Assembly (NCBI RefSeq): GCF_022374895.2
Contig: NZ_CP092423.2
Span: 3,968,001-4,032,000, forward strand
Reading direction: 5' to 3'
DNA length: 64,000 bases
From: Mycobacterium lentiflavum
Lineage (GTDB): Bacteria > Actinomycetota > Actinomycetes > Mycobacteriales > Mycobacteriaceae
Shown here: piece after piece, positions 27,551 to 35,885 of the stretch
Numbering within the stretch: the stretch's first letter is position 1
Layout of the letters: every line of letters begins with the position of its first letter
The notes under the pieces: generated by a model
What the model was told of the DNA's origin: nothing
The model's database searches: none
Seen by the model: the letters and a program-made list of their open reading frames with translations, nothing else
Translations under genes and position numbers: made by a program

Positions 27551-28021
27551 TCAATCCAGCAGCTCTACCTGCCAGTTGGAGCGTTGGATCCGCACGTCCA
27601 GCTCACGAAGCTCTCGCGCCAGCACGTCGGCCTGCGCGCGCAATTCGGCGACGGGTAACGCAGACTGCATTTTCAGCTCGGACCGCAGCTGCCGCGAGTA
27701 GCTGGGCTGGTTGGTGCCGGCGGCCGCGTCTGCCGCCGCGGTCACCACATAGTGACGGTGACGCAACGCGTCCCGGCGTGCTAACGCATCGGTCAGGGTG
27801 CCATCAGGGTCGATCGCGGTGGCCGCGTTGGTGCGATTGATACGCCGGATCAGAGTTTCGAACTCATCGAGCACCTCGCCGACTTCGGTCAGCAGGCCCG
27901 ACGCGTCCTCAGCGGGCTCTTCGCCTTCCTGGTATCGAGCGTTGTTCACGATGCGCGTGCGTAGCTGCTCGATCCGCCGCGCCGCGGTCGCGCGAAGCGA
28001 CAACGCCTCTGCGAGCTTCAC
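27551..28021 (-). CDS. DIP1984-family protein, function unknown
   Basis: 156 residues, GTG start at 28021 with AAGGAG upstream. Almost entirely helical and charged (KLAEALSLRATAARRIEQLR at the start; RAQADVLARELRELDVRIQ near the end), suggesting a coiled-coil protein. It resembles a small actinobacterial family named DIP1984; no activity is established that I know of. No signal peptide. The 291 bases between this gene and the dehydrogenase start hold nothing I can identify. Confidence 0.65.
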   Translation of the reverse strand: MKLAEALSLRATAARRIEQLRTRIVNNARYQEGEEPAEDASGLLTEVGEVLDEFETLIRRINRTNAATAIDPDGTLTDALARRDALRHRHYVVTAAADAAAGTNQPSYSRQLRSELKMQSALPVAELRAQADVLARELRELDVRIQRSNWQVELLD

Positions 28022-28308
28022 GTCCTACTCCTTTATGGTGCCGGCCCGACCGAGTGACCGCGTTGGGCGGCCCGGGCATCTAGCATCATGAACCCGGCTC
28101 GGTTAGCTGGCAATTCACTTTTCCAAGCCGGAGCCCGACCGCCCCCGCGTCACGGGCGAATGGTTCTGCGCGCCAAGCTATCTCGGCTACCGTGCTTGAC
28201 AGCCATCGTTTTCCGGCCCGCGGACGACCCCTGGTCACCGCCCCGCGCGACCACTGCGTACCAAAGCTGCCATTGACGAATGTCACCATTTGCGGTTGAC
28301 TTCGTGGC

Positions 28309-29373
28309 ATGGCGGACATCGTTCCGGCCCGTGGGTCATTGCGGTCCCGCGGCGCAGCGGCGGTAAGCACGTACACAATGCGACCGTTCAGCGGGCTGGT
28401 GCCGCCCGAGCGGGCGTGGGGAATCTGGCTGTCGCGCCAGCTGATCGCGCGCGTCATGGCCACCTTCGGCCCCTCGCTGTCGGGCACCCGCGTTGAACAG
28501 GTCGACACGCGACTGCCCGACGGTCGCCGGGTCAAGGGCGAATGGGTGTACGGGCCCCGCACGCCGACGAGCGAGACCACGCGGTCGTCGACAAAAGCTG
28601 AGCCGACGGGCGCCGGCTCTTCTCGCGGGCAAGCCCGCTCGTCGACCGTCACCGAAGCGGTCTACTACGTGCACGGCAGCGGTTATGCCGTGTGCTCGCC
28701 AAAGACGCACCGGCGCTTGACATCCTGGCTGTCATCGCTAACCGGCTTGCCGGTGTTCAGCGTCGACTACCGGTTGGCGCCGCGCTATCGCTTCCCGACC
28801 GCCGCCGACGATGTCCGGGCGGGCTGGGACTGGCTGGTGCAAACGTGTGATGTGACAGCGAAAAACATTGTGATAGCCGGTGATTCGGCGGGTGGTCACC
28901 TGACGGTCGACATGCTGTTGCAGCCCGAGGTCGCCGCGAACTCCCCTGCCGCGGTGGTGCTGTTCTCGCCGCTGATCGACATGACCTTCGCGCTCTCGCT
29001 CGCTCGCGAGAAGATACGCCGCGACCCCGCTATCCGGGTGCGCGACGCTGCTCGTCTGGTCGCGCTCTATCACCCGGGCATCGATCTCACCCATCCCCGG
29101 TTGACACTCGACGTCGCCGGCGGAGCGACGCTGCCGCCGACGCTGGTTCAGGCCGGCGGGGCCGAAATGCTGCAGGACGATGCACGGCAGCTGGCCGCCG
29201 ACATCAAAGCGGCGGGTGGGCGCTGCGAGCTACAGGTGTGGCCGCACCAAGTTCATGTCTTCCAAGCACTTCCGCGCATGACACCCGAAGCCGCAAAGGC
29301 GATGGCCTACGTCGCACGGTTCATCGCCCACGCGTTGCAAGATGCCCGCGTCATGGTTGACGAGGTGGGCTGA
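28309..29373 (+). CDS. Alpha/beta-hydrolase, HSL-type esterase/lipase
   Basis: 354 residues. Oxyanion-hole region YYVHGSGYA near 119-127 (an HGSG variant of HGGG), nucleophile in GDSAGGHL near 191-198, and a C-terminal HQVHVF supplying His. These place it in the hormone-sensitive-lipase family that cleaves short to medium acyl esters. Residues ~86-115 are an odd Ser/Thr-rich linker encoded by a segment bounded by a nine-base inverted repeat. Its stop is one base from the next gene, so it opens an operon with an SDR, a diiron protein and a Baeyer-Villiger-type monooxygenase. The 287 bases upstream hold no gene. A later start, ATG 28378, is possible. Confidence 0.82.
   Translation: MADIVPARGSLRSRGAAAVSTYTMRPFSGLVPPERAWGIWLSRQLIARVMATFGPSLSGTRVEQVDTRLPDGRRVKGEWVYGPRTPTSETTRSSTKAEPTGAGSSRGQARSSTVTEAVYYVHGSGYAVCSPKTHRRLTSWLSSLTGLPVFSVDYRLAPRYRFPTAADDVRAGWDWLVQTCDVTAKNIVIAGDSAGGHLTVDMLLQPEVAANSPAAVVLFSPLIDMTFALSLAREKIRRDPAIRVRDAARLVALYHPGIDLTHPRLTLDVAGGATLPPTLVQAGGAEMLQDDARQLAADIKAAGGRCELQVWPHQVHVFQALPRMTPEAAKAMAYVARFIAHALQDARVMVDEVG
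28565..28644 (+). repeat. 80-bp segment with 9-bp inverted terminal repeats inside the lipase gene
   Basis: CGACGAGCG at 28565-28573 and its exact reverse complement CGCTCGTCG at 28636-28644 bound a segment that also holds GCGGGC/GCCCGC near the right end. The reading frame passes through uninterrupted and encodes the low-complexity linker. Confidence 0.5.
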
Positions 29374-29374
29374 C

Positions 29375-30232
29375 ATGCTCAGACCACGGGGCAAACTGCT
29401 CGGCGCGGCGAAGACCACCAGCCGCAGCGCATTGGCCGTGGTGACCGGGGCCGGCAGCGGCATCGGCGCCGCGTTCGCCGTCGAACTCGGCCGACGCGGC
29501 GGCACGGTGGTGTGCAGCGACATCGACGAAGCCGCCGCCCAAGAGACCGCCGATGCGATTGCCGAGCGTGGCGCGAAGGCAATCGCGATCCGCTGCGACG
29601 TCTCGCGAATCGACGACGTTCGCGCGCTCGCCGATGAAGCACAGTACTTCTTCGGGGCCGCGCCCACCCTGGTCATCAACAACGCCGGTGTCGGCGCCGG
29701 CGGCGCGGCCATCGGCGATGTGCCCCTGGACGATTGGATGTGGACGCTGGGCATCAACCTGTGGGGCCCGATTCACGGCTGCCACGTGTTCACCCCGATC
29801 CTGCGTGAGCCCGGTCACGCGCCACGAGGCATCATCAACGTCGCCTCGGCGGCGGCGTTCGGTGCCGCTCCCGGCATGGCCGCCTACAACGTCAGCAAGG
29901 CCGGGGTGCTTTCGCTTTCCGAAACGCTGGCCGCCGAATTGTCCGGCACCGGCATCCGGGTCACCGTATTGTGCCCGACGTTCGTCAAGACCAACATCGT
30001 GGAATCGGGCCGGATCAGCCAGGAATCCAGTGACCTCGCCACCAAACTGATGCGCTGGACCGGGTTCTCAGCGCAGAAGGTCGCCCGGATCTGCCTGGAT
30101 GCTCACGATCGCGGTGAGCTTTACTGCATGCCACAAATCGACGCCAAGATCGGCTGGAACATCAAACGTCTTGCGCCCCAGTCCTATACCCGCGCGGTTG
30201 GCCTGGTGTCGCGGGCAAACATGCACGGATAA
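29375..30232 (+). CDS. Short-chain dehydrogenase/reductase
   Basis: 285 residues from ATG 29375, with GAGGTGGG just upstream. TGAGSGIG near 23 binds NAD(P); NNAG near 100; Ser in NVASAAAFG near 154; YNVSKAG supplies the Tyr/Lys pair near 169. The C-terminus is long and basic. Its place between an esterase and two oxygenase-like genes suggests a role in processing an alcohol/ketone pair in lipid or sterol-like substrates. Similar esterase/SDR/monooxygenase groupings occur elsewhere in mycobacteria (for example the mymA operon), though membership differs. Confidence 0.85.
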   Translation: MLRPRGKLLGAAKTTSRSALAVVTGAGSGIGAAFAVELGRRGGTVVCSDIDEAAAQETADAIAERGAKAIAIRCDVSRIDDVRALADEAQYFFGAAPTLVINNAGVGAGGAAIGDVPLDDWMWTLGINLWGPIHGCHVFTPILREPGHAPRGIINVASAAAFGAAPGMAAYNVSKAGVLSLSETLAAELSGTGIRVTVLCPTFVKTNIVESGRISQESSDLATKLMRWTGFSAQKVARICLDAHDRGELYCMPQIDAKIGWNIKRLAPQSYTRAVGLVSRANMHG

Positions 30233-30254
30233 CGCAAAGGGAAGGGGGCTGCTG

Positions 30255-31175
30255 GTGGCCATCGACATGGAAGCCATGCTTGTCAAGATCAAGGATCGCC
30301 AGTGGGCGCTCGCCGATATCGATTGGGACGCACCGGGAGCCGACACCATCAAGCCCGAGTTTCGGCCCAAGCTCCGAGCCTTCATGGCCGACCTGTGCTG
30401 GATCGAGAACATCGGCGCCCGGGGCTTTGCGGCGCTCGCCAAGAAGGCACCGAACCCCACCATCGCCGAGATCTACCGGTACTTCCACGCCGAGGAACAG
30501 CGGCATGCCAACGCCGAACTCGCGCTGATGAAGCGCTGGGGCATGCTCGACGAGGGCGAGGTCCCCGAACCCAACGTCAACATCAAGTTGGCCATCGAGT
30601 GGCTGGACACCTTCGCCGACGACATGCCGCTGTCGGTGCTGGGCACCGTGATCCCGATGCTGGAGGTCGCACTCGACGGTGCGCTGTTGAAGTTCCTCCT
30701 CGACACCGTGGCGGACCCCGTCTGCCATCAAGTGTTCGAGAAGATCAACAATGACGAATCCCGACACATTGCAGTCGATTTCGAGGTGTTGGAGATGATC
30801 GGCAACGCCACTGCTCGGCGGCTCGCCATCGAATTCGTCGGCCGATTCGCCTCTCCCGGCCTGATCCTCGGGATGATCATGTACGTGCCGCTGCTGAACC
30901 GTATTCGCAACGAGATGGCCGGGATGGGGATGGATTCGGAGCGATTGTTCAACGCGGTCAACCGTTTCAAGCAACTCGGCGACCGGGGTGAGCGGACCCG
31001 GCGGGTGCCTACCTACAAGTTGCTCAAGCGCCACGGCATGTGGGTGGTGAACCCAAGGCACCCCTATCAACTGCTGGCCAATTCCATGGTGTGGCTGTCG
31101 GATTTCTATCCCAAGCCGCTACTGAGGCCGGCACCGAGCTGGTCGAAGGAACTCACCCACGACCCGGCGGCGTGA
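30255..31175 (+). CDS. Ferritin-like diiron protein, possible oxygenase/desaturase
   Basis: 306 residues starting at GTG 30255 behind AAGGGAAGGGGG. Two carboxylate-histidine motifs are visible, HAEEQRHANAE near 78 and NNDESRHIAVDFE near 165, the pattern of a ferritin-like diiron site that activates oxygen. The C-terminal third is basic and hydrophobic, so it may be membrane-associated. Related mycobacterial proteins are mostly annotated only as hypothetical or as putative metal-dependent proteins. Its stop is followed two bases later by the monooxygenase start, suggesting joint use of one substrate. Confidence 0.7.
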   Translation: MAIDMEAMLVKIKDRQWALADIDWDAPGADTIKPEFRPKLRAFMADLCWIENIGARGFAALAKKAPNPTIAEIYRYFHAEEQRHANAELALMKRWGMLDEGEVPEPNVNIKLAIEWLDTFADDMPLSVLGTVIPMLEVALDGALLKFLLDTVADPVCHQVFEKINNDESRHIAVDFEVLEMIGNATARRLAIEFVGRFASPGLILGMIMYVPLLNRIRNEMAGMGMDSERLFNAVNRFKQLGDRGERTRRVPTYKLLKRHGMWVVNPRHPYQLLANSMVWLSDFYPKPLLRPAPSWSKELTHDPAA

Positions 31176-31177
31176 CC

Positions 31178-32674
31178 ATGGCAAACGACCACACCTACGC
31201 AACGCTGATCATCGGAGCCGGCTTCACCGGACTCGGTACCGCCATTCGGTTGGCCGAGGCAGGAATTACCGACTTCGTCATCCTGGAGCGTGCCGACCGG
31301 GTGGGTGGAACCTGGCGCGACACCACCTACCCGGGAGCAAGCTGTGACGTTCCGTCACTGCTGTACTCCTACTCGTTCGTGAAAAACCCGACGTGGTCGC
31401 GGACGTACTCACCCGCCGCCGAGATCTGCCGGCACCTCGAATACATGGCGACCAAGTTCGCCATCCGTCCACACATCCGCTTCGGACACGAGGTCGAGGA
31501 TCTGACTTTCGACGAGGACGCCGGCGTGTGGACGGCGAAGACCAAGAACCGCAGGAAGTTTCGCGCCCGTACCGTCGTGTTGGCCTCCGGCCCCCTCTCG
31601 GATGTCAGTTTCCCGAACATCCGCGGTCTCAACACCTACCAGGGACACAAAATCCACAGTGCGCGCTGGGATCACGACTACGACTTCACGGACAAGCGCG
31701 TCGCGGTCATCGGCACCGGCGCCAGCGCGATCCAGATCATTCCCGAACTGGTCAAGCAGGCTGGGTTCGTCAAGGTGTTCCAGCGCACGCCGGGCTGGGT
31801 GCTGCCCCGCCTCGATATGGCGACCCCTTCGGCCGTGCAAGCCTTGTTCGCCAAAGTGCCTGCCGTCCAACAACTTGCCCGCCAGGCCCTGTTCTGGGGA
31901 CACGAAGCCAGCGCCACCGCCCTGGTGTGGGATACCCCGCTGACCGCCCTGGTGGCCCGGCTCGGGCAGGCCCATCTGCGTGCCACCGTCAAGGACCCGT
32001 GGCTGCGCCGACAACTGACCCCCGATTTCGCTCCCGGCTGCAAGCGGATGCTGGTCTCCAGCGACTACTACCCCGCGCTGCAGCGCGACAACTGCAAGCT
32101 GATCTCCTGGCCGATCGCGACGCTTTGCCCCGTCGGCATCCGCACCAGCGACGGCATCGAACACCACCTCGACTGCATCGTGTTCGCCACCGGGTACGAC
32201 GTCCACCTCACCGGCCCGCCGTTCGCCGTCACCGGCCTCGGCGGACGGTCGCTGGCCGACGAATGGGCCGATGGTGCACAGGCTTACAAGAGCATCAATG
32301 CGCACGGTTACCCGAACCTGTTCTTCATGACCGGTCCCAACTCCGGGCCGGGTCACAACTCCCTGCTGGTCTACATCGAGGGCCAACTCGATTACGCGGT
32401 GCGCGGCATCCGCACCATCCTTGACGACGACCTGCGCTATCTCGACGTACGCGAAGACGTCCAACTGCGCCACAACGCGAACATTCAGCGCCGGCTCACC
32501 AAGACGACTTGGATGTCGGGTTGTCGCAGTTGGTATCTCACCAAGGACGGATTCAACGGCTCGATGTACCCGGGTTTCGCGACCCAGTATCTCCGCCAGA
32601 TGAGCGATTTCCGCCATGCGGACTACCAGGCGGTGGCGCGCGGGGCAACCGCGTGCGTCACCTCGTCGGCCTAA
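31178..32674 (+). CDS. Flavin-containing monooxygenase, Baeyer-Villiger type
   Basis: 498 residues. FAD site IIGAGFTGLG near 11, GGTWRDTTYPGASCDVP near 45, NADPH site GTGASAIQ near 181, and between them a Baeyer-Villiger-like fingerprint (YQGHKIHSARW, near 155). Such enzymes insert oxygen next to a ketone, giving an ester that the operon's esterase could then hydrolyse. ATG 31178 chosen; a GTG six bases earlier is possible. Followed by a MerR gene. Confidence 0.87.
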   Translation: MANDHTYATLIIGAGFTGLGTAIRLAEAGITDFVILERADRVGGTWRDTTYPGASCDVPSLLYSYSFVKNPTWSRTYSPAAEICRHLEYMATKFAIRPHIRFGHEVEDLTFDEDAGVWTAKTKNRRKFRARTVVLASGPLSDVSFPNIRGLNTYQGHKIHSARWDHDYDFTDKRVAVIGTGASAIQIIPELVKQAGFVKVFQRTPGWVLPRLDMATPSAVQALFAKVPAVQQLARQALFWGHEASATALVWDTPLTALVARLGQAHLRATVKDPWLRRQLTPDFAPGCKRMLVSSDYYPALQRDNCKLISWPIATLCPVGIRTSDGIEHHLDCIVFATGYDVHLTGPPFAVTGLGGRSLADEWADGAQAYKSINAHGYPNLFFMTGPNSGPGHNSLLVYIEGQLDYAVRGIRTILDDDLRYLDVREDVQLRHNANIQRRLTKTTWMSGCRSWYLTKDGFNGSMYPGFATQYLRQMSDFRHADYQAVARGATACVTSSA

Positions 32675-32688
32675 GCTGACGCATTGAG

Positions 32689-33633
32689 ATGGCACAGAAA
32701 CCGGAACCCGGCACGATCGCCAGCGTCCTGTACAACGTGCGACGGGCGCCCAAACGCGTTCGGCGCCAATCGCGGGACTTCATCGAGACCGCGGTGTCGC
32801 AGCTGTTCGACGCGGCTGCGCGTCACCCGAACGGCGACGCGGGGTCCGGGGAGTACCGGATCGACGACCTGGCCCGACTGGCCGGCACCACCACCCGCAA
32901 CATCCGGGTCTACCGGGATCGCGGGCTGCTGCCGCCGCCATTGCGGGTGGGGCGCATCGCCTTGTTCAACGACACGCATCTCACCCGGCTGCGGCTGATC
33001 ACCTCGATGCTCGACCGCGGCTACAACATCGCCCATGTGCGGGAAATGCTGGGCGCCTGGGAAGAAGGCAAAAGCCTCGGCGACGTGCTGGGCCTCGAGA
33101 CAGCCATCGTGGGCAGCTGGACCACCGAGCAGCCGCAGACCATGCCGGTCGCCGACGCCCAGCGGCTGGTCGACGACCCGGCCGGTTTCGACCGGCTGGT
33201 CGCCTTGCAGGTGATCCGCGTCGACGGCCCGCAAGCCACCGTGACCCGGCCCAAACTGATTGAAGCGTTCAACGAGATCCGCGGCTACGGCGTCAAATTG
33301 GAGAAGCTCGTCGACCTGCACGAGCAGATCGTGCCCGAGATCGACAAGATCAGCGACCTGTTGGTGCGCGCGGGCGCCGAACATGTCATCGACAAAATCA
33401 AACCCGGCCAGGCGCTGCCCGCGGATGCCGAAATCGCCGAGTTGATCACGATGCTGGTCCGGTTCCGCACTCAGGCGGTGGCGACCGTCACCGCAACGCT
33501 CGCGTCGTCGATCGAATCGAACATCGAGTCATTGGCCGGCCGCATCCTGACCGACTACCTCGAACGCTCACCGGAAGCCGGAACCGAGGCGCCGCCCGAC
33601 GAGTTGTCGGCACGCCGCCGCAAAGCCAACTGA
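32689..33633 (+). CDS. MerR-family transcriptional regulator
   Basis: 314 residues. The winged helix-turn-helix (RIDDLARLAGTTTRNIRVYR near 56-75, then a DRGLLPPP wing and LRLI helix) is diagnostic of MerR. The C-terminal ~180 residues are helical without an obvious metal-binding cysteine set, so it probably senses an organic compound or partner protein. It follows the monooxygenase by 14 bases on the same strand and may control the lipase-SDR-diiron-monooxygenase operon. Confidence 0.83.
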   Translation: MAQKPEPGTIASVLYNVRRAPKRVRRQSRDFIETAVSQLFDAAARHPNGDAGSGEYRIDDLARLAGTTTRNIRVYRDRGLLPPPLRVGRIALFNDTHLTRLRLITSMLDRGYNIAHVREMLGAWEEGKSLGDVLGLETAIVGSWTTEQPQTMPVADAQRLVDDPAGFDRLVALQVIRVDGPQATVTRPKLIEAFNEIRGYGVKLEKLVDLHEQIVPEIDKISDLLVRAGAEHVIDKIKPGQALPADAEIAELITMLVRFRTQAVATVTATLASSIESNIESLAGRILTDYLERSPEAGTEAPPDELSARRRKAN

Positions 33634-33872
33634 GAAAGTTGGAACCTGCCGGGTCGCTCCACCCGGATCGGTCGCGCCTGGAATTAATCCGGCATCGCCT
33701 CTTCGGACCAGCCGGGCGATCCGCCGCCCGAGTTCTGCGGCCGCGCCGTTTCCGCAGGCAGGCGCCGCGAAAGCCATGGCATGAGAATCCGTTGAGCGGA
33801 CCTCCCGGAGCCAGCGTGAGGCCTAAACGTTTGCCCCTGGTTCACCTGCCTAGCGCATAGGAAAGGGCTACC

Positions 33873-33986
33873 ATGGCTGTGTTCCCCGTACCATCACTGG
33901 CTCCGACGCGGACTGCATGGGGGCTCGCCAGGCCGACCGGCGCGGAGAAGGGGCCCGGCAGGGGCCAGAAGGGGGTAGTCCGGTGA
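33873..33986 (+). CDS. Possible small protein, 37 residues
   Basis: ATG 33873 is preceded by AGGAAAGGG at a good distance. The peptide begins MAVFPVPSLAPTRTAWGL and continues rich in Gly and basic residues; no signal or membrane segment. No family recognised. The only support is the ribosome binding site and the small gap to the next gene, so it may equally be leader sequence for the 68-residue gene downstream. Confidence 0.25.
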   Translation: MAVFPVPSLAPTRTAWGLARPTGAEKGPGRGQKGVVR

Positions 33987-34005
33987 ACCTCTACCTCGAA
34001 GGATT

Positions 34006-34111
34006 CGGACCACCCACGAATTCCGGTGCCGGACCACCCGTGCCGGACGTTTCCTACGGCCGCTGACAGAAAAACGTAACGAAGGTTTAATCCGGCCGGT
34101 GCGGACCACCC
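34006..34111 (+). repeat. Three direct copies of CGGACCACCC
   Basis: Exact copies at 34006-34015, 34030-34039 and 34102-34111. Start-to-start distances are 24 and 72 bases, the second three times the first. They end about 50 bases before the 68-codon gene. Confidence 0.55.
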
Positions 34112-34158
34112 AGCAAATGCCCGCTCGCGATTAAAACCCATCGACTGAGAGGAACATT

Positions 34159-34365
34159 ATGTTCGTGATCAGGCTCGCGAACGGCGAGGAAGTCCAGGCA
34201 TCGGACGGCGACGAGCTCGAAATTAACCAGGAAACAGGCGTGCTTACGGTTTCCCGGGTCGATGGATTCGAAGAAATTACGACGCATTACTCGCCGTCCG
34301 CATGGCTGTCGGTGACCCACCGCAAACGGGGCGCCGGCGTCCGGCCCTCGCTAATATCCGGTTGA
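34159..34365 (+). CDS. Small unknown protein, 68 residues
   Basis: ATG 34159 with GAGAGGA upstream. Sequence starts MFVIRLANGEEVQASDG and continues with alternating hydrophobic and charged residues (GVLTVSRVDGF), suggesting a small beta-barrel or SH3-like fold; the last ~20 residues are basic. I do not recognise the family. It is preceded by three direct repeats that may be regulatory and followed by 282 bases without a gene before the permease. Confidence 0.6.
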   Translation: MFVIRLANGEEVQASDGDELEINQETGVLTVSRVDGFEEITTHYSPSAWLSVTHRKRGAGVRPSLISG

Positions 34366-34647
34366 GCGGCGACACGCTAATCCTGACAGTAAATGCACAG
34401 CGAACTCACACCAGATTCACGCTAATCCCACCTTACCCGGTCCTACCAGCACCGCTGTGACCACGGGTTTTGGGATCCACGGCCATTTCGGCGCGGCTTG
34501 GAACGACATGCACAATTCGGGTCAGATCCGAGTGGCGGTTTGGCAGCGGCAGAGCTAAATTTTCCACGGTCGTCGGGACGTTCGTGGTAGCCCCCGCTTG
34601 CGGACGGTGCTTCCCCCGGACCACCGGACGGAAAAAGAGAGGCACCA

Positions 34648-35880
34648 ATGCTGCAAGAGTTCTGGCATAACTTCACGCATAACCTGTTCAAACCGCTTCT
34701 GCTTTTCTTCTACTTCGGATTCCTGATTCCGATCTTGAAGGTGCGATTCGAGTTCCCCTATGTGATCTATCAAGGCCTCACCATGTACCTGCTGCTGGCT
34801 ATCGGCTGGCACGGTGGTGAGGAACTCGCCGAGGTCAATGCCTCCAGCGTTGGGGCGATCGTCGGATTCATGGTGCTGGGCTTCGTACTCAACTTCGCGA
34901 TCGGCATCGTCGCTTATTACCTGCTCGGTTGGCTGACCAAATTGCGCAGGATCGACCGTGCGACGGTCGCCGGCTACTACGGGTCGGACTCTGCCGGGAC
35001 GTTCGCCACGTGTGTGGCGGTCCTGGCCGCGGTGAACATCGCCTTCAATGCGTACATGCCGGTGATGCTGGCCGTCATGGAGATTCCCGGCTGCCTGGTG
35101 GCGCTCTACTTGGTGGCTCACCTGCGGCACCAAGGAATGGACGCGGCGGGCAACATGGCCGACGAGCCCGGCTACGCGCCGGTCAAGGTCGGCGTCGGGC
35201 CCGGCACCGCGGCACGGCCTCCGCAGGGCCAGAGCCTGGAGACCGAGCGTGCGATCGAGGAGGAACTCGAGCTCTCGCTGGAAAAGGGCGAGCGCACAGA
35301 CGAACTCGACGTCAGCCCGGGCGTGCAGCTCGCCACGAAGAAGCCGTCCATCTTCTCCCGCGAGTTGTTCCGGGAGGTGTTCCTCAACCCCGGGCTGGTG
35401 CTGCTGATCGGCGGGATTGTGATCGGCCTGATCAGTGGTCTGCAGGGCCAAAAGGTCGTGCAGGACGACGACAAGTTCTTCGTCCTGGCATTCCAGGGCG
35501 TGCTGTGTCTGTTCCTGCTCGAGATGGGCATGACGGCCTCGCGCAAGTTGAAGGACCTGCGAACGGCGGGACCCGGTTTCATCTTCTTCGCGGTGCTGGC
35601 CCCGAATGTCTTTGCCACGCTGGGGATCATCGTCGCCTGCTTCTACGCGAGCCTGACCCACACCGACTTCAAGACGGGCACCTATGTGCTGTTCGCGGTC
35701 TTGTGCGGCGCGGCGTCCTATATCGCGGTGCCGGCGGTCCAGCGATTGGCAATCCCCGAAGCGAGCCCGACGCTGCCGTTGGCCGCGTCATTGGGTCTGA
35801 CGTTCTCCTATAACGTCACGATCGGCATCCCGCTCTACATCGAGATCGCCCGCGTCGTCGAAGGGTGGTTCGGCGTTTGA
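34648..35880 (+). CDS. SbtA-type (sodium-dependent bicarbonate transporter family) permease, Rv2387-like
   Basis: 410 residues, the length of the M. tuberculosis Rv2387 homologue in the same place. About ten membrane helices in two halves (for example LLLFFYFGFLIPIL near 15; GLVLLIGGIVIGLISG near 252), split by a charged cytoplasmic linker at 175-230 rich in Glu. This is the layout of the Sbt_1 family, whose cyanobacterial members import bicarbonate with sodium; substrate here is not shown. ATG 34648 follows AAAGAGAGG. It converges with hemW, five bases apart. Confidence 0.82.
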   Translation: MLQEFWHNFTHNLFKPLLLFFYFGFLIPILKVRFEFPYVIYQGLTMYLLLAIGWHGGEELAEVNASSVGAIVGFMVLGFVLNFAIGIVAYYLLGWLTKLRRIDRATVAGYYGSDSAGTFATCVAVLAAVNIAFNAYMPVMLAVMEIPGCLVALYLVAHLRHQGMDAAGNMADEPGYAPVKVGVGPGTAARPPQGQSLETERAIEEELELSLEKGERTDELDVSPGVQLATKKPSIFSRELFREVFLNPGLVLLIGGIVIGLISGLQGQKVVQDDDKFFVLAFQGVLCLFLLEMGMTASRKLKDLRTAGPGFIFFAVLAPNVFATLGIIVACFYASLTHTDFKTGTYVLFAVLCGAASYIAVPAVQRLAIPEASPTLPLAASLGLTFSYNVTIGIPLYIEIARVVEGWFGV

Positions 35881-35885
35881 CGCCC

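Larger units (their letters stand above)
33634..34158. other. Intergenic region with a possible 37-codon ORF and repeats
   Basis: 525 bases without a confident gene. It holds a short ORF at 33873-33986 and three copies of a ten-base word at 34006-34111, listed separately. The rest shows nothing I can name. Confidence 0.5.

Noticed and set aside
28574..28635. Transposase or small IS inside the lipase gene
   Set aside because: Only a short inverted-repeat segment; no transposase coding and no target duplication seen.
28086..28652. 188-codon minus-strand frame next to the DIP1984 gene
   Set aside because: Overlaps the lipase start; composition typical of a shadow, and the lipase frame has catalytic motifs.
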